From positions 160,090-224,089 of the forward strand of contig CANFHU010000002.1 of the NCBI GenBank assembly GCA_947446925.1: a DNA stretch of 64,000 nucleotides. Reading direction: 5' to 3'. The DNA comes from Flavobacteriia bacterium. Lineage in GTDB: Bacteria > Bacteroidota > Bacteroidia > Flavobacteriales_D > Crocinitomicaceae. The first letter of the stretch is position 1. Every line of letters starts with the position of its first letter. Positions 8,305-16,735 of the stretch are shown here, in pieces. The notes beneath the pieces are model-generated. The model searched no databases. It had not been told where the DNA came from and saw only the letters and a program-made list of their open reading frames with translations. Position numbers and translations under genes: made by a program.

Positions 8305-8598
8305 TTAAATAGTTGATGCGTTAATCTTATCGTATTCTTTGTGCGTACCAATGAATCGTATCCAAACCATCGCGTATTCATATGAGATTTTAACGATTAA
8401 TCGATAATTATTGCCTTTAATATTGAAAACAACTCTGTTATCCATCAGAAAACTTGCGCTAGGATATTCATTTTTAATATCTCTAGGTGATTTCCATTCA
8501 GCTTTCGAAGCCTCTTGAAACCATGCTTTCAATTGCTGTTGACAATCTGCATGTTTTTCCCAAAATTCTCTCAATATTTTCGGCGAAATGACTCTCAT
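8305..8598 (-). CDS. higB: HigB-type mRNA interferase toxin
   Basis: 97 residues, RelE/ParE fold. The segment NNYRLIVKISYEYAMVWIRFIGTHKEYDKI at the C-terminus is diagnostic of HigB, which cuts mRNA on the ribosome. An N-terminal FWEKHADCQQQLKAW helix and the W-K-S-P-R-D-I-K block complete the family pattern. It lies directly upstream of higA on the same strand. No truncation is seen, so the module is probably active. Confidence 0.92.
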   Translation of the reverse strand: MRVISPKILREFWEKHADCQQQLKAWFQEASKAEWKSPRDIKNEYPSASFLMDNRVVFNIKGNNYRLIVKISYEYAMVWIRFIGTHKEYDKINASTI

Positions 8599-8697
8599 TA
8601 GGTACTTTTAAACAAATATACAAAAAAAAGTTCCCTTATTGGGAATTATGTGTGATTATTCGCTTTTTATTTCTATATCCAAACTTATTTTTATCCT

Positions 8698-8705
8698 TAT
8701 CTTTG
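8698..8705 (+). promoter_or_regulatory. Candidate -7 element
   Basis: TATCTTTG fits the Bacteroidota -7 consensus TAnnTTTG and ends 16 bp before the ATG at 8722. No clear TTG -33 element lies at the usual distance, so support is moderate. Confidence 0.35.
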
Positions 8706-8721
8706 TTTTAAAATCATACGT

Positions 8722-9501
8722 ATGAAGCGATTGTCTGTCCTAATATTTGGAGTTACTGCCTTGTTTTTAAGTTCGTGTTCGGAACAAAAAGAAGAGGAAA
8801 AGGTGACGGATGAATTTTTTAAAAAGAAAGAAAAAGAAGTGGTGTTACCCTTTGAGCAACAAGTGATACGTGAAGTAGAAGGTCGTTTGTCCATCCCGCG
8901 CAATGAGAAATACACCTATGCGGTACACAAAGCGTTTTTAAATCCGGATAACGAAGAAGATGCGATTATCACCGTCAATCGTTACAACTTTGCATTGGAG
9001 GAAGCGAGTCGTTCTGCAAATCCTGCTAAAAATGCAGAAATGGGGTACATTGGTAACTACAATTACTTTATTTATTACGATGGGAAATTGAAGAAATTCT
9101 CTAATCCAATCAAGGTTCCTTCTAGTCCTAAAGCACCGTTGAAAGTCATTTTTGAGAACATCCAGTCGGAAGTTTACAAGGATATTACCATCGAATACCG
9201 CATTCGAAATTCTGCGTTTAGAAATTATTACCTCATCGCGAATGGAAACATCCAAATCATGTTCCAATGGAAATTGTTTGACAATGTTGGAACCGCTTAT
9301 CCTGAAGCGAATTTCATCACCTACGACAAAGGTTCGATGAGTTTGTTTAAAGACATTTTGATTTACACCGGGAAGATTAAAAATTATTCACCAGCCATCT
9401 CGGATGTGTATACCTACAACCCAGAGATTGAAAAAGCAGGAGGTTTACAGTACCGCTTTTTTTATGACCCGAGAAGTTTGAAGTACATGACGAGGGAGTG
9501 A
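8722..9501 (+). CDS. Lipoprotein of unknown function
   Basis: 259 residues. The leader ends in LFLSSC at residue 19, a good lipobox, followed by a charged linker with SEQKEEEK, so the protein is probably anchored to a membrane. The remaining part has alternating hydrophobic pattern typical of beta-rich folds and contains FLNPDNEEDAIITVNRYNF and YNYFIYYDGKLKKF. I recognise no catalytic motif. It stands alone, with a TATCTTTG promoter word before it and repeat-rich DNA after it. Confidence 0.8.
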   Translation: MKRLSVLIFGVTALFLSSCSEQKEEEKVTDEFFKKKEKEVVLPFEQQVIREVEGRLSIPRNEKYTYAVHKAFLNPDNEEDAIITVNRYNFALEEASRSANPAKNAEMGYIGNYNYFIYYDGKLKKFSNPIKVPSSPKAPLKVIFENIQSEVYKDITIEYRIRNSAFRNYYLIANGNIQIMFQWKLFDNVGTAYPEANFITYDKGSMSLFKDILIYTGKIKNYSPAISDVYTYNPEIEKAGGLQYRFFYDPRSLKYMTRE

Positions 9502-9528
9502 TGAGTGACGAAAGTGATGAGTGACGAA
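9498..9528. repeat. Doubled 15-bp dispersed repeat
   Basis: GTGATGAGTGACGAA occurs at 9498-9512 and again at 9514-9528. An inverted 14-bp match lies at 12970-12983. The first copy overlaps the stop codon of the lipoprotein gene. It looks like a dispersed low-complexity element of this genome. Confidence 0.7.
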
Positions 9529-9569
9529 GAGACGTTTGACCATTAAGAAATTGATTGATTCATAGGTTT

Positions 9570-9641
9570 CCCTCCTTGAGGAGGGATTAAGGGAGGTGAC
9601 AGAAATAAACAATCTTAATTCCCTCAACCTCGGCAAAGCCG
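9570..9641. repeat. Short dispersed palindromic elements
   Basis: CCCTCC-TTGA-GGAGGG at 9570-9585 is a perfect 6-bp stem followed by a related GGGAGG word at 9591-9596. CGGC-AAA-GCCG at 9631-9641 is a second tight hairpin. Elements of this look are found between genes in many Bacteroidota. Either could act as a terminator or RNA stabiliser for the gene ending at 9501, but no T-run follows. Confidence 0.6.
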
Positions 9642-9698
9642 ACTTTAACTTTAACCTTTACTTCTTAATTTCTCAATGGTGAAAAAAATATTAAAAAC

Positions 9699-11096
9699 AT
9701 GAATTACAACAAAATTACAACAGAAGATATCACATTTTTCACTTCCATTGTAGGGGAAAGATGTACAACAAAAGCGGAGTTGTTAGCCGAATATGGCCAC
9801 GATCAGACAGAAGATTTGGTGTTTTTGCCAGAGGTGTTGGTGCGACCAGAAACAACGGAAGAAGTAGCGAAAATTGTTGCATATTGCCACGTGCATACAA
9901 TTCCTGTGACGCCATCTGGAGCGCGTACGGGATTGAGTGGTGGTGCGTTGCCTATAAAAGGGGGAGTTGCGCTATCCATGGAACGTTTCAATAAAATCAT
10001 CGAAATTGACGAGAAAAATCATCAAGTAACGGTTGAACCAGGAGTAATTACACAAGTCTTACAAGATGCAGTTCGTGAGGTTGGTTTGTTTTACCCTCCC
10101 GATCCTGCGAGTAAAGGAAGTTGCTTTATTGGTGGGAATGTATCCGAAAATTCAGGCGGACCTAAAGCGGTGAAATATGGCGTAACCAAAGATTATGTGT
10201 TGAATTTAGAAGTGGTGCTTCCGACTGGAGATGTCATTTGGACGGGCGCGAATGTATTGAAAAATGCAACGGGATATAACCTAACACAGTTGTTGGTTGG
10301 TAGTGAAGGAACGTTAGGAGTAATTACGAAAATTGTCTTGCGTTTGATTCCACATCCAACGGAAGATTTGTTGATGTTGGTGCCATTTTACGATGCGGAA
10401 AAAGCGTGTGAAGCAGTCGCGGCGATTTTTCGAGCGGGAATCACGCCAAGTGGCTTGGAATTCATGGAACGCGATGCACTCTTATGGACGATGCAATACG
10501 AAACGGAGTCGGTAGTGGAAGTGAGAGATAATCACGCAGCACATTTATTGATTGAAGTTGATGGGTTTGATTTGGATGCATTGATGGTGTCTTGTGAGGA
10601 AATTACAAAGGTGTTGGAGAACTTCGAAACGGATGAAATATTGTTCGCAGAAAGTCAAGCACAAAAAGACCAGTTGTGGAAACTACGCAGAAAAGTAGGG
10701 GAGGCTGTGAAATCACACTCTATCTACAAAGAAGAAGATACAGTTGTTCCACGTTATGAATTACCGAAATTATTATCGGCTGTAAAACGCATCGGAAATC
10801 ACTATGGATTCAAATCGGTGTGTTATGGTCACGCGGGGGATGGTAATTTGCATGTGAACATTATTAAAGGCGATTTATCCGACGATTTCTGGGACAATGA
10901 ACTTTCCAAAGCGATTTCAGAGTTATTCATCGAAGTCCTTGCATTGGGAGGAACTATCTCCGGAGAACATGGAATTGGTTTAGTACAAAAACAATACATG
11001 TCATTAGCGTTTTCAGAGGTTCAGTTGAATTTAATGCGCTCAATCAAAACGGTATTTGACCCGAAAGGGATTTTGAATCCTGGGAAGATATTTTAA
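9699..11096 (+). CDS. FAD-linked oxidase, GlcD / D-2-hydroxyacid dehydrogenase family
   Basis: 465 residues, the usual length for GlcD-type enzymes. The N-terminal PCMH FAD-binding domain has PSGARTGLSGGALP at about 73-86 and GGNVSENSGGPKAVKYG further on. The C-terminal domain carries GHAGDGNLH (377-385), where the histidines bind metal or substrate in relatives, and the closing GEHGIG (422-427). Such enzymes oxidise glycolate, D-lactate or D-2-hydroxyglutarate to the 2-oxo acid and pass electrons to a carrier. No GlcE or GlcF partner is adjacent, so it probably works as a single-subunit dehydrogenase. The exact substrate cannot be told. Confidence 0.9.
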   Translation: MNYNKITTEDITFFTSIVGERCTTKAELLAEYGHDQTEDLVFLPEVLVRPETTEEVAKIVAYCHVHTIPVTPSGARTGLSGGALPIKGGVALSMERFNKIIEIDEKNHQVTVEPGVITQVLQDAVREVGLFYPPDPASKGSCFIGGNVSENSGGPKAVKYGVTKDYVLNLEVVLPTGDVIWTGANVLKNATGYNLTQLLVGSEGTLGVITKIVLRLIPHPTEDLLMLVPFYDAEKACEAVAAIFRAGITPSGLEFMERDALLWTMQYETESVVEVRDNHAAHLLIEVDGFDLDALMVSCEEITKVLENFETDEILFAESQAQKDQLWKLRRKVGEAVKSHSIYKEEDTVVPRYELPKLLSAVKRIGNHYGFKSVCYGHAGDGNLHVNIIKGDLSDDFWDNELSKAISELFIEVLALGGTISGEHGIGLVQKQYMSLAFSEVQLNLMRSIKTVFDPKGILNPGKIF

Positions 11097-11100
11097 TTTG

Positions 11101-11161
11101 TCCTTCGACTGGCTCAGGATACTATTTTGAAAATTAGTTATCCTTCGGCAAGCTCAGGATA
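11101..11161. repeat. Two copies of a dispersed TCCTTCG...CTCAGGATA element
   Basis: Copies at 11101-11121 and 11141-11161 share TCCTTCG and GCTCAGGATA and differ by two or three bases in the middle. A diverged copy in the opposite orientation, with palindromic ends, lies at 12984-13007. The word resembles a repeat scattered through many bacterial genomes. Confidence 0.75.
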
Positions 11162-11211
11162 AAATTTGAAGATGGGAGAATGTGTAAATTTTTCAATGTA
11201 AAAATGTAACA

Positions 11212-11976
11212 ATGATGATTTCTAGACAGTTTTTATTTTTGTTTTTACTATTGGTGTCAAATCTAAGTTTTTCCCAAGACCTAACCCCTTACAACGAAGA
11301 TTTTGAGTTTGAGGTGATGAACGAAGATGAGGTCATTCAAACAAATGATTCCTTATACGCTTTGATTATAGATGCGGGAAATTCGGTGAAAAACATCGAA
11401 ACTTCGTTGAAGAATAACCCGCAATTGCGCGAAGTGAAACTGATGGCTTCTTCACAAGAAATACTAGATGTAATCGGACGAGTGAAATTAGACTCCTTGT
11501 TTTTTTTAGTTATTGAAAATTATACTGGGACAACATTAAATTTACCAGTGATCAAAAGCCTAGAGTTTTTACAAATACATGCTACGGAATTAAAATCGTT
11601 AGACATCTCTAAATCTTTATTGTCGCACTTGGAAATTTTAGAAATGGATGCTCCTAATTTAGTAAGTTGGAAATCGGAAACGACTTATCCTGCATTAAGT
11701 TTGATAGATTTGGATGCTCCACGATTGACTTTATTTCCAATTTTAAACATGCCTAAAATTAACGAGTTTAGTTACAGTTGTTCCTTCAAAGAAATCCCCA
11801 AGAATTTGTGTACTTACAAAGGATTGGAAATGATTTCTTTCGAAAATTTTTGTCCTGTGAAAGTCGATAAATGCCTGGTTGCGATGGTCGAAAAAGGTGA
11901 GTATTCAAACTTGACAGTATACGACAAACAAGATGGTAAGATTTTAATGGATATAAATTCGAAGGATAAAGAATAA
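11212..11976 (+). CDS. Exported hypothetical protein with leucine-rich pattern
   Basis: 254 residues with a signal peptide ending LSFSQ. The middle (about 90-200) shows spaced leucines with NLVSW and LSLIDLDAPRL, resembling irregular leucine-rich repeats that stack beta-strands. No catalytic motif is visible. It may bind a protein partner in the periplasm or at the surface. The next gene starts 22 bp downstream, so it may be co-transcribed with the amidohydrolase, though no functional link is apparent. Confidence 0.7.
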   Translation: MMISRQFLFLFLLLVSNLSFSQDLTPYNEDFEFEVMNEDEVIQTNDSLYALIIDAGNSVKNIETSLKNNPQLREVKLMASSQEILDVIGRVKLDSLFFLVIENYTGTTLNLPVIKSLEFLQIHATELKSLDISKSLLSHLEILEMDAPNLVSWKSETTYPALSLIDLDAPRLTLFPILNMPKINEFSYSCSFKEIPKNLCTYKGLEMISFENFCPVKVDKCLVAMVEKGEYSNLTVYDKQDGKILMDINSKDKE

Positions 11977-11998
11977 TCTGTTTATCTATTTTAGTGTT

Positions 11999-12904
11999 AT
12001 GCGCGTTTATTTTGATCTAACATACATTCATCCAGTTCCTGAAGGGCATAAATTTCCGATGGAAAAATACGATTTGATTCCAAAACAACTACTGTATGAA
12101 GGTGTAATTACCGAGGATCAACTTATTTCTCCTGAGGTGGTCGCATTAGAACACGTGTTGAAAGTGCACGATGGGGTATACGTACAACGCTTGTTAGCAT
12201 GTGCATTAACTCCGCGGGAACAACGCGTGAGTGGATTTGTGCATTCGCCAGAATTGATAGCACGTGAATTACGTATCATGGAAGGTACGCGTTTAGCAGC
12301 AAAATATGCCTATGAACATAAATCGATTGCTTTGAATGTTGCAGGTGGTACACACCATGCATATAGTAATCGCGCTGAAGGATTTTGTTTACTCAATGAC
12401 CAAGCTATAGCTGCGAAGTGGTTGTTGGATACTACATCCGTTGAAAAAGTATTAATCATCGATCTAGATGTGCATCAAGGGAATGGAACTGCAGAAATAT
12501 TCAAAAACGAACCAGCAGTTTTCTCTTTTAGTATGCATGGTCGTAATAATTATCCTTTACAAAAAGAACAGTCCGACTTGGATGTTCCCTTGGAGGATGG
12601 GTGTGATGATGAAACGTTTTTGGATTTACTTAAAACATCTTTGCAACAAATTGAAAATCAATTTACCCCTGATTTTATTTTTTACCAATGCGGAGTTGAT
12701 ATACTTAAAACCGATGCATTAGGTAAATTAGCTGTTTCCATGGAAGGATGTAAACAAAGGGATGAAATCGTTTTTCAGTTTGCGAAACATTTGGATGTAC
12801 CAGTTGTTTGTTCTATGGGAGGTGGTTATAGCAAAGAAATAAAATACATTGTCGATGCCCATGTAAATACGTTCAAATTAGCAACTAACTATTGGGATTA
12901 TTGA
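11999..12904 (+). CDS. Histone-deacetylase-family amidohydrolase (AcuC/APAH-like)
   Basis: 301 residues. The arginase-deacetylase fold signature is complete: tandem H119-H120 in GGTHHAYSNRAEGFC, zinc ligands D155/D157 and H159 in IDLDVHQGNG, D234 in CGVDIL, and the GGGYS glycine loop near the C-terminus. Bacterial members remove acetyl groups from small molecules such as acetylpolyamines or from proteins such as acetyl-CoA synthetase. It is cytosolic. No acs or polyamine gene is next to it, so the substrate stays open. Confidence 0.92.
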   Translation: MRVYFDLTYIHPVPEGHKFPMEKYDLIPKQLLYEGVITEDQLISPEVVALEHVLKVHDGVYVQRLLACALTPREQRVSGFVHSPELIARELRIMEGTRLAAKYAYEHKSIALNVAGGTHHAYSNRAEGFCLLNDQAIAAKWLLDTTSVEKVLIIDLDVHQGNGTAEIFKNEPAVFSFSMHGRNNYPLQKEQSDLDVPLEDGCDDETFLDLLKTSLQQIENQFTPDFIFYQCGVDILKTDALGKLAVSMEGCKQRDEIVFQFAKHLDVPVVCSMGGGYSKEIKYIVDAHVNTFKLATNYWDY

Positions 12905-13014
12905 ATATCAGTCAATAAGTTCACCCTTCACTCTTCACCCTTCACCTTTCACTTCGTCACTTCCGTCACTCGTCACTCATCACGGTCCCTGAGGCTCTCG
13001 AAGGGCCGTATCTC
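12905..13014. repeat. Repeat-rich convergent spacer
   Basis: From 12925 to 12983 the DNA is a chain of CACTTC/CACCCTTC/GTCACT words; 12970-12983 is the inverted copy of the element at 9498-9528. At 12984-13007, GGTCCCTGAG...CTCGAAGGGCC is an imperfect palindrome related to 11101-11161. The spacer separates two convergent genes and might end transcription from both sides. Confidence 0.65.
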
Positions 13015-14133
13015 CTAACTCCGTTTCTCTTCTCTTCCATCTGCATGTAGTGCAAATCTTCCTTTTTCTCGATCATGCACCTGATCCAAACGTTTCCAAG
13101 GCCAGCCACCAAATTGTGTTTCGTGGTAATCATTGAATGCTTGTTGGATTTCTTCCTTAGTGTTCATTACGAATGGTCCATATTGAATTACAGGTTCGTT
13201 GATTGGTCGACCTTGCAAAACAAGGATGCTCGCTTCGAGGTTTCCAGCGAGTAATGTAAGTTCGACAGTTGGATCTAATTCAATTGCATTGTAACGATTG
13301 ACAAGAGTTTCAACTACTGTCAGTGTATCTCCTTCATAAAAATAAAGTGTACGATTGATTCCTTCAGAGGCTTTAGGAAGTGTCCAAGTTCCACCTGCTT
13401 CGATTTTAATATTCCATACAGCCACTTCGTTCGCTGGATCTGCTGCCCAGGAATTTGGTGGTGGAGTGGATGCTTTCGTAGCACCAATCGAACCTGCAAT
13501 GATTTCTACCAAGGTTGTTTTAGCATTTTTGTCGGTATGTTTTAGGGTAGGGATGGTGTCGCTCCATAACATTTTGAAATGTGGTTCCACCATTTTATAC
13601 TTTTTAGGAAGGTTCAACCAAATTTGAAACAATTCCATCGGATTTTCTTTGTCTTTATGTAGCAAAGGAAACATTTCGGAATGTTGTACCCCTTTTCCTG
13701 CAGTCATCCATTGTACATCGCCGTCACCATAGCGACCAGCAGCGCCCATCGAGTCAGCATGATCCACCAAACCTTTGCGAACTACCGTAATCGTTTCAAA
13801 TCCGCGGTGTGGGTGACCCGGAAATCCAGGTACAGTCTGTCCATGATACATACGGAAACCATCTTTGATGATAAAATCACTTCCCATGTGTCGACCTTCC
13901 ATCGAAGTGGTTGGTCCCATTTGGTCATTGCCTTTCGGAAAGAAATCCTCGTGGTGAACACAGAATAAAAATGGATCAGCAGTTTCCCATTGGAAACCGA
14001 GGGCTTTTATAGATTTTATTGGATTCATTGGTGGAATAGTTTCTGTTTGTTTATGTTGACTAAATGAAATGGTTGGGAGCCCTAACGCGGCAAACCCTAA
14101 TCCAAGACGAGAAAGAAAATTACGACGCAACAT
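13015..14133 (-). CDS. Pirin family protein with a Tat-like leader
   Basis: 372 residues. The bicupin pirin signature is present: H107 and H109 in HPHRGFE, then H151 and E153 in QHSEM, spaced like the metal ligands of known pirins. The front carries RRNFLSRLGLGFAALGLP, a twin-arginine motif with hydrophobic stretch, so this pirin may be exported folded, with its metal, by Tat. Cytosolic pirins often act as quercetin 2,3-dioxygenases or redox regulators; an exported one is less usual. The C-terminal extension after about residue 320 is charged and of unknown role. Confidence 0.88.
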   Translation of the reverse strand: MLRRNFLSRLGLGFAALGLPTISFSQHKQTETIPPMNPIKSIKALGFQWETADPFLFCVHHEDFFPKGNDQMGPTTSMEGRHMGSDFIIKDGFRMYHGQTVPGFPGHPHRGFETITVVRKGLVDHADSMGAAGRYGDGDVQWMTAGKGVQHSEMFPLLHKDKENPMELFQIWLNLPKKYKMVEPHFKMLWSDTIPTLKHTDKNAKTTLVEIIAGSIGATKASTPPPNSWAADPANEVAVWNIKIEAGGTWTLPKASEGINRTLYFYEGDTLTVVETLVNRYNAIELDPTVELTLLAGNLEASILVLQGRPINEPVIQYGPFVMNTKEEIQQAFNDYHETQFGGWPWKRLDQVHDREKGRFALHADGREEKRS

Positions 14134-14221
14134 AGGGATTAATGATTACAGATTGATAGATTATAAATTAGCAGATTAAAGATTGTTAGACTGAATATCG
14201 AGTAAATATTTCAATTTTTCA

Positions 14222-14533
14222 TTATGCGGCTGCATAAATCGGAACTTTTGTGTTATCTAATTCTTGCTTAAATATTGGGTTTTTAATAGCTCGATACGCT
14301 AATAAATCAATCTTTTTTGCGAATAATGTTTCTAAATCGCTTAGCAGATTAAAAAAAGACTCTCCATGTTCTACAGGAGATAAATTTTCGTTGAAAATAA
14401 CAGCAAAATCTAAATCACTATCAACATTGAAATTTTCTGTAAGCGCTGAACCAAATAAATAAAGATCAGAAACATGGTGTTTTTCACACAAGTTTGCAAT
14501 ATTTGATTCGATATCTTTAGTTAGATTAAACAT
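14222..14533 (-). CDS. Minimal nucleotidyltransferase (MNT) without HEPN partner
   Basis: 103 residues from the ATG at 14533; a GTG two codons upstream is also possible. The catalytic signature G28-S29-X10-D40-X-D42 (GSALTENFNVDSDLD) marks a MntA-like pol-beta nucleotidyltransferase. In MntA-HepT pairs it adenylylates the HEPN toxin to silence it. The gene before and after it are not HEPN, and spacers of 60-90 bp leave no room for one, so this copy is orphan. The intact pair at 45826-46456 carries a close relative. It may act in trans, or it may be left over after toxin loss. Confidence 0.85.
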   Translation of the reverse strand: MFNLTKDIESNIANLCEKHHVSDLYLFGSALTENFNVDSDLDFAVIFNENLSPVEHGESFFNLLSDLETLFAKKIDLLAYRAIKNPIFKQELDNTKVPIYAAA

Positions 14534-14601
14534 ATACACAAATATAAAAAATAGAATTTGAGTTGGTTGGTTTTTATTCCTTAAAATGTAAAGTAAACTA
14601 C

Positions 14602-15204
14602 TTACTTTAAAAATTGCCGAAACGTCAAATTAACGCGGGATTTTTTAATTTTTGTCTCTTTTTTAAGTTGGTGCATCCAATGTTTTTGAGAATGCATATC
14701 CATCACAACTAACGATCCATTTTCTAAGTTAATGTCGATTTTTTCTCCGCTTTGTTTGTGCTTGAGTTGAAAGGTTCGTGTTGCACCAAAACTTAGGGAA
14801 GCAATGATACCTTCTGCAGCTAATTCCGGTTCATTGTCGCTGTGCCATGCCATTCCAATTTCTCCAGTAGCATACAGGTTCAACAAACACCCATTGAATT
14901 GCGTGTTTAATTCCTTTTCTAATTTCTGTTTGAGTTCCAATACAACCTCCGACCAAGGAGTTGCTATTTTCTCTTGTTTCGAATAGGTATAAGCGATATG
15001 TTCGTCTCCTTCAAAAGCAACTTGACGTTTGGTGATGATTTTTTTACCATACAAAGTGAGTTCATCGTGTTTCCATGCTACTTCGTTAATTAATTGATGG
15101 AGGTAAGATGAATGGGTGTCCTTGATTAAATTTGGGATGTAATTGGTGAAACCGTCGTAGGGGAGTAGGTTCGTATGATCTTTATTGAAAAGTGTATGTG
15201 TCAT
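14602..15204 (-). CDS. AlkB-like 2-oxoglutarate/Fe(II) dioxygenase
   Basis: 200 residues, the size of AlkB/ALKBH2-like repair enzymes. Iron ligands H121 and D123 (WHSDNE) and H178 (HWMHQL), and 2-oxoglutarate-binding R190 and R196 (SRVNLTFRQF), are all present. The family removes methyl lesions such as 1-methyladenine and 3-methylcytosine from DNA or RNA by oxidation. It is a single gene and its promoter region (15205-15418) is shared divergently with the glycosidase operon. Confidence 0.9.
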   Translation of the reverse strand: MTHTLFNKDHTNLLPYDGFTNYIPNLIKDTHSSYLHQLINEVAWKHDELTLYGKKIITKRQVAFEGDEHIAYTYSKQEKIATPWSEVVLELKQKLEKELNTQFNGCLLNLYATGEIGMAWHSDNEPELAAEGIIASLSFGATRTFQLKHKQSGEKIDINLENGSLVVMDMHSQKHWMHQLKKETKIKKSRVNLTFRQFLK

Positions 15205-15418
15205 AGTTGAATAATGTTTGATGTGTAAAGTTAGTGAATATGAATTTCATCTTTTTATAGATAACTCTGGATTTTACTTATTAAATACTTAACTTCTTAT
15301 CTATCCATTTAGCTATTAGAGTTGTAAAAATAGACGCGGTTTAAATTTTGAACTTAATAGACTTTATAAGTGCTTTTGTAAATTAATATTATTATTTTAA
15401 CTAAATAATTATTCAATC
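15205..15418. other. Divergent promoter region
   Basis: AT-rich spacer between the AlkB-like gene and the plus-strand glycosidase operon. I find no copy of the TWATTGT-N7-ACAATAA palindrome seen at the minus-strand units of this locus, and no clean TAnnTTTG element. How the plus-strand operon is switched cannot be read from the sequence. Confidence 0.3.
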
Positions 15419-16735
15419 ATGCGGTTTCTAACTTTGACTTTTATTTTTGCTTTATCCGTGATGCACGCACAAGTGTCGGAGGTTGCAATTCGTTTAAAAG
15501 ACGCAAAATGGACATTGTATGTAGATGGTGAACCGTTTTACATTCGTGGAGGTGGTGGGACTGTTAACCTAGAACAACTTAAAGCTGCAGGAGGAAATAC
15601 AATTCGGACTTGGGGAATTGAACAAGCGCAAGAAATACTTGATCAAGCGCAAAAGTTGGGATTAAAAGTGATGTTAGGGTATTGGATACAGCATGAAAGA
15701 CATGGGTTTGATTATAATGATACAATTGCTGTTCAAAATCAATTTAAACAGGTTCGAGATGCTGTCTTGAAATATAAAGATCACCCAGCACTCTTAATGT
15801 GGGGAATCGGAAATGAATATGAATTAGCCTATTCCAATACTGCTGTTTGGCGCGCAGTGAATGATATTGCTAAAATGGTTCATGAACTGGATCCACATCA
15901 TCCAACTTCAACTGTTACCGCAGGCACAAGTTTAGAAAAATTAAAATTTGTCAAAAAAGAATTAACCGCAATCGATATTTATGGAATTAATACCTATGGA
16001 GATATCGAAACTGTTCAAGAAAAATTAGATTCTGGTGGATATACCAGACCTTATATGATTACTGAATGGGGACCAAATGGACATTGGGAATCACCAAAAA
16101 CGCCATGGGGTATGTCATTAGAACAAACTTCTACTGAAAAAGCAAAGTGTTATTTAGATAGATACACTAATTATATTGCAGCAAATAATAAACAATGTAT
16201 TGGTTCCTTTGCGTTTTTATGGGGACAGAAGCAAGAATACACCCATACTTGGTATGGACTTTTTACTGAAAAAGGTGAATCCACTGAAGCAATTGATGCT
16301 TTAACTTTTTGTTGGAAAGGCGTTTATCCTGAAAATCGAACACCTCAAATTGATTCGTTAAAAATGGATGGTATAAAAGACGCTAAGTTTGGTGTTTTCT
16401 CATCTCGTACTAAGCATCAAATTACAGTTTATGCGCGCGATTTAAATGGGGATCAACTAAATTATGAATGGGAGTTATATCCTGAAAGTACTGATTTGAA
16501 AATGGGTGGAGATGCTGAGTTGAAACCGGTAAAAATCGAAGGTAGAATTACAAAAAAGAACTCCGCTAGTATAATATTAAAATCACCTAATTTGGAAGGA
16601 AAATATAGATTGTTTTTACTTGTTTCGGATGCTTCTAAAGTGGCGTATGTGAATATTCCTTTTCAAGTTATAGCTGGAAAACCAAAGGCAGTAACGATTA
16701 AACCTGCAGTATTAAATTCTTTCAATAATGATTAA
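15419..16735 (+). CDS. Exported TIM-barrel glycoside hydrolase (GH2/GH5-like)
   Basis: 438 residues with a signal peptide ending MHAQ. Residues about 30-300 form a TIM barrel of clan GH-A type: the NE pair N132-E133 in GIGNEYE would hold the acid/base, and E216 in ITEWGP the nucleophile. The C-terminal 110 residues look like a beta-sandwich. It lacks the sugar-binding and immunoglobulin domains of full GH2 enzymes. First gene of a five-gene plus-strand run, with the next gene overlapping by 8 bp. With GH16 and GH3 nearby, a beta-glucan side-activity or transglycosidase role is plausible but not proven. Confidence 0.82.
   Translation: MRFLTLTFIFALSVMHAQVSEVAIRLKDAKWTLYVDGEPFYIRGGGGTVNLEQLKAAGGNTIRTWGIEQAQEILDQAQKLGLKVMLGYWIQHERHGFDYNDTIAVQNQFKQVRDAVLKYKDHPALLMWGIGNEYELAYSNTAVWRAVNDIAKMVHELDPHHPTSTVTAGTSLEKLKFVKKELTAIDIYGINTYGDIETVQEKLDSGGYTRPYMITEWGPNGHWESPKTPWGMSLEQTSTEKAKCYLDRYTNYIAANNKQCIGSFAFLWGQKQEYTHTWYGLFTEKGESTEAIDALTFCWKGVYPENRTPQIDSLKMDGIKDAKFGVFSSRTKHQITVYARDLNGDQLNYEWELYPESTDLKMGGDAELKPVKIEGRITKKNSASIILKSPNLEGKYRLFLLVSDASKVAYVNIPFQVIAGKPKAVTIKPAVLNSFNND

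Noticed and set aside
15205..15418. Third copy of the TWATTGT-N7-ACAATAA operator before the plus-strand glycosidase operon
   Set aside because: Only loose TTGT words are present; no second arm at the right distance.
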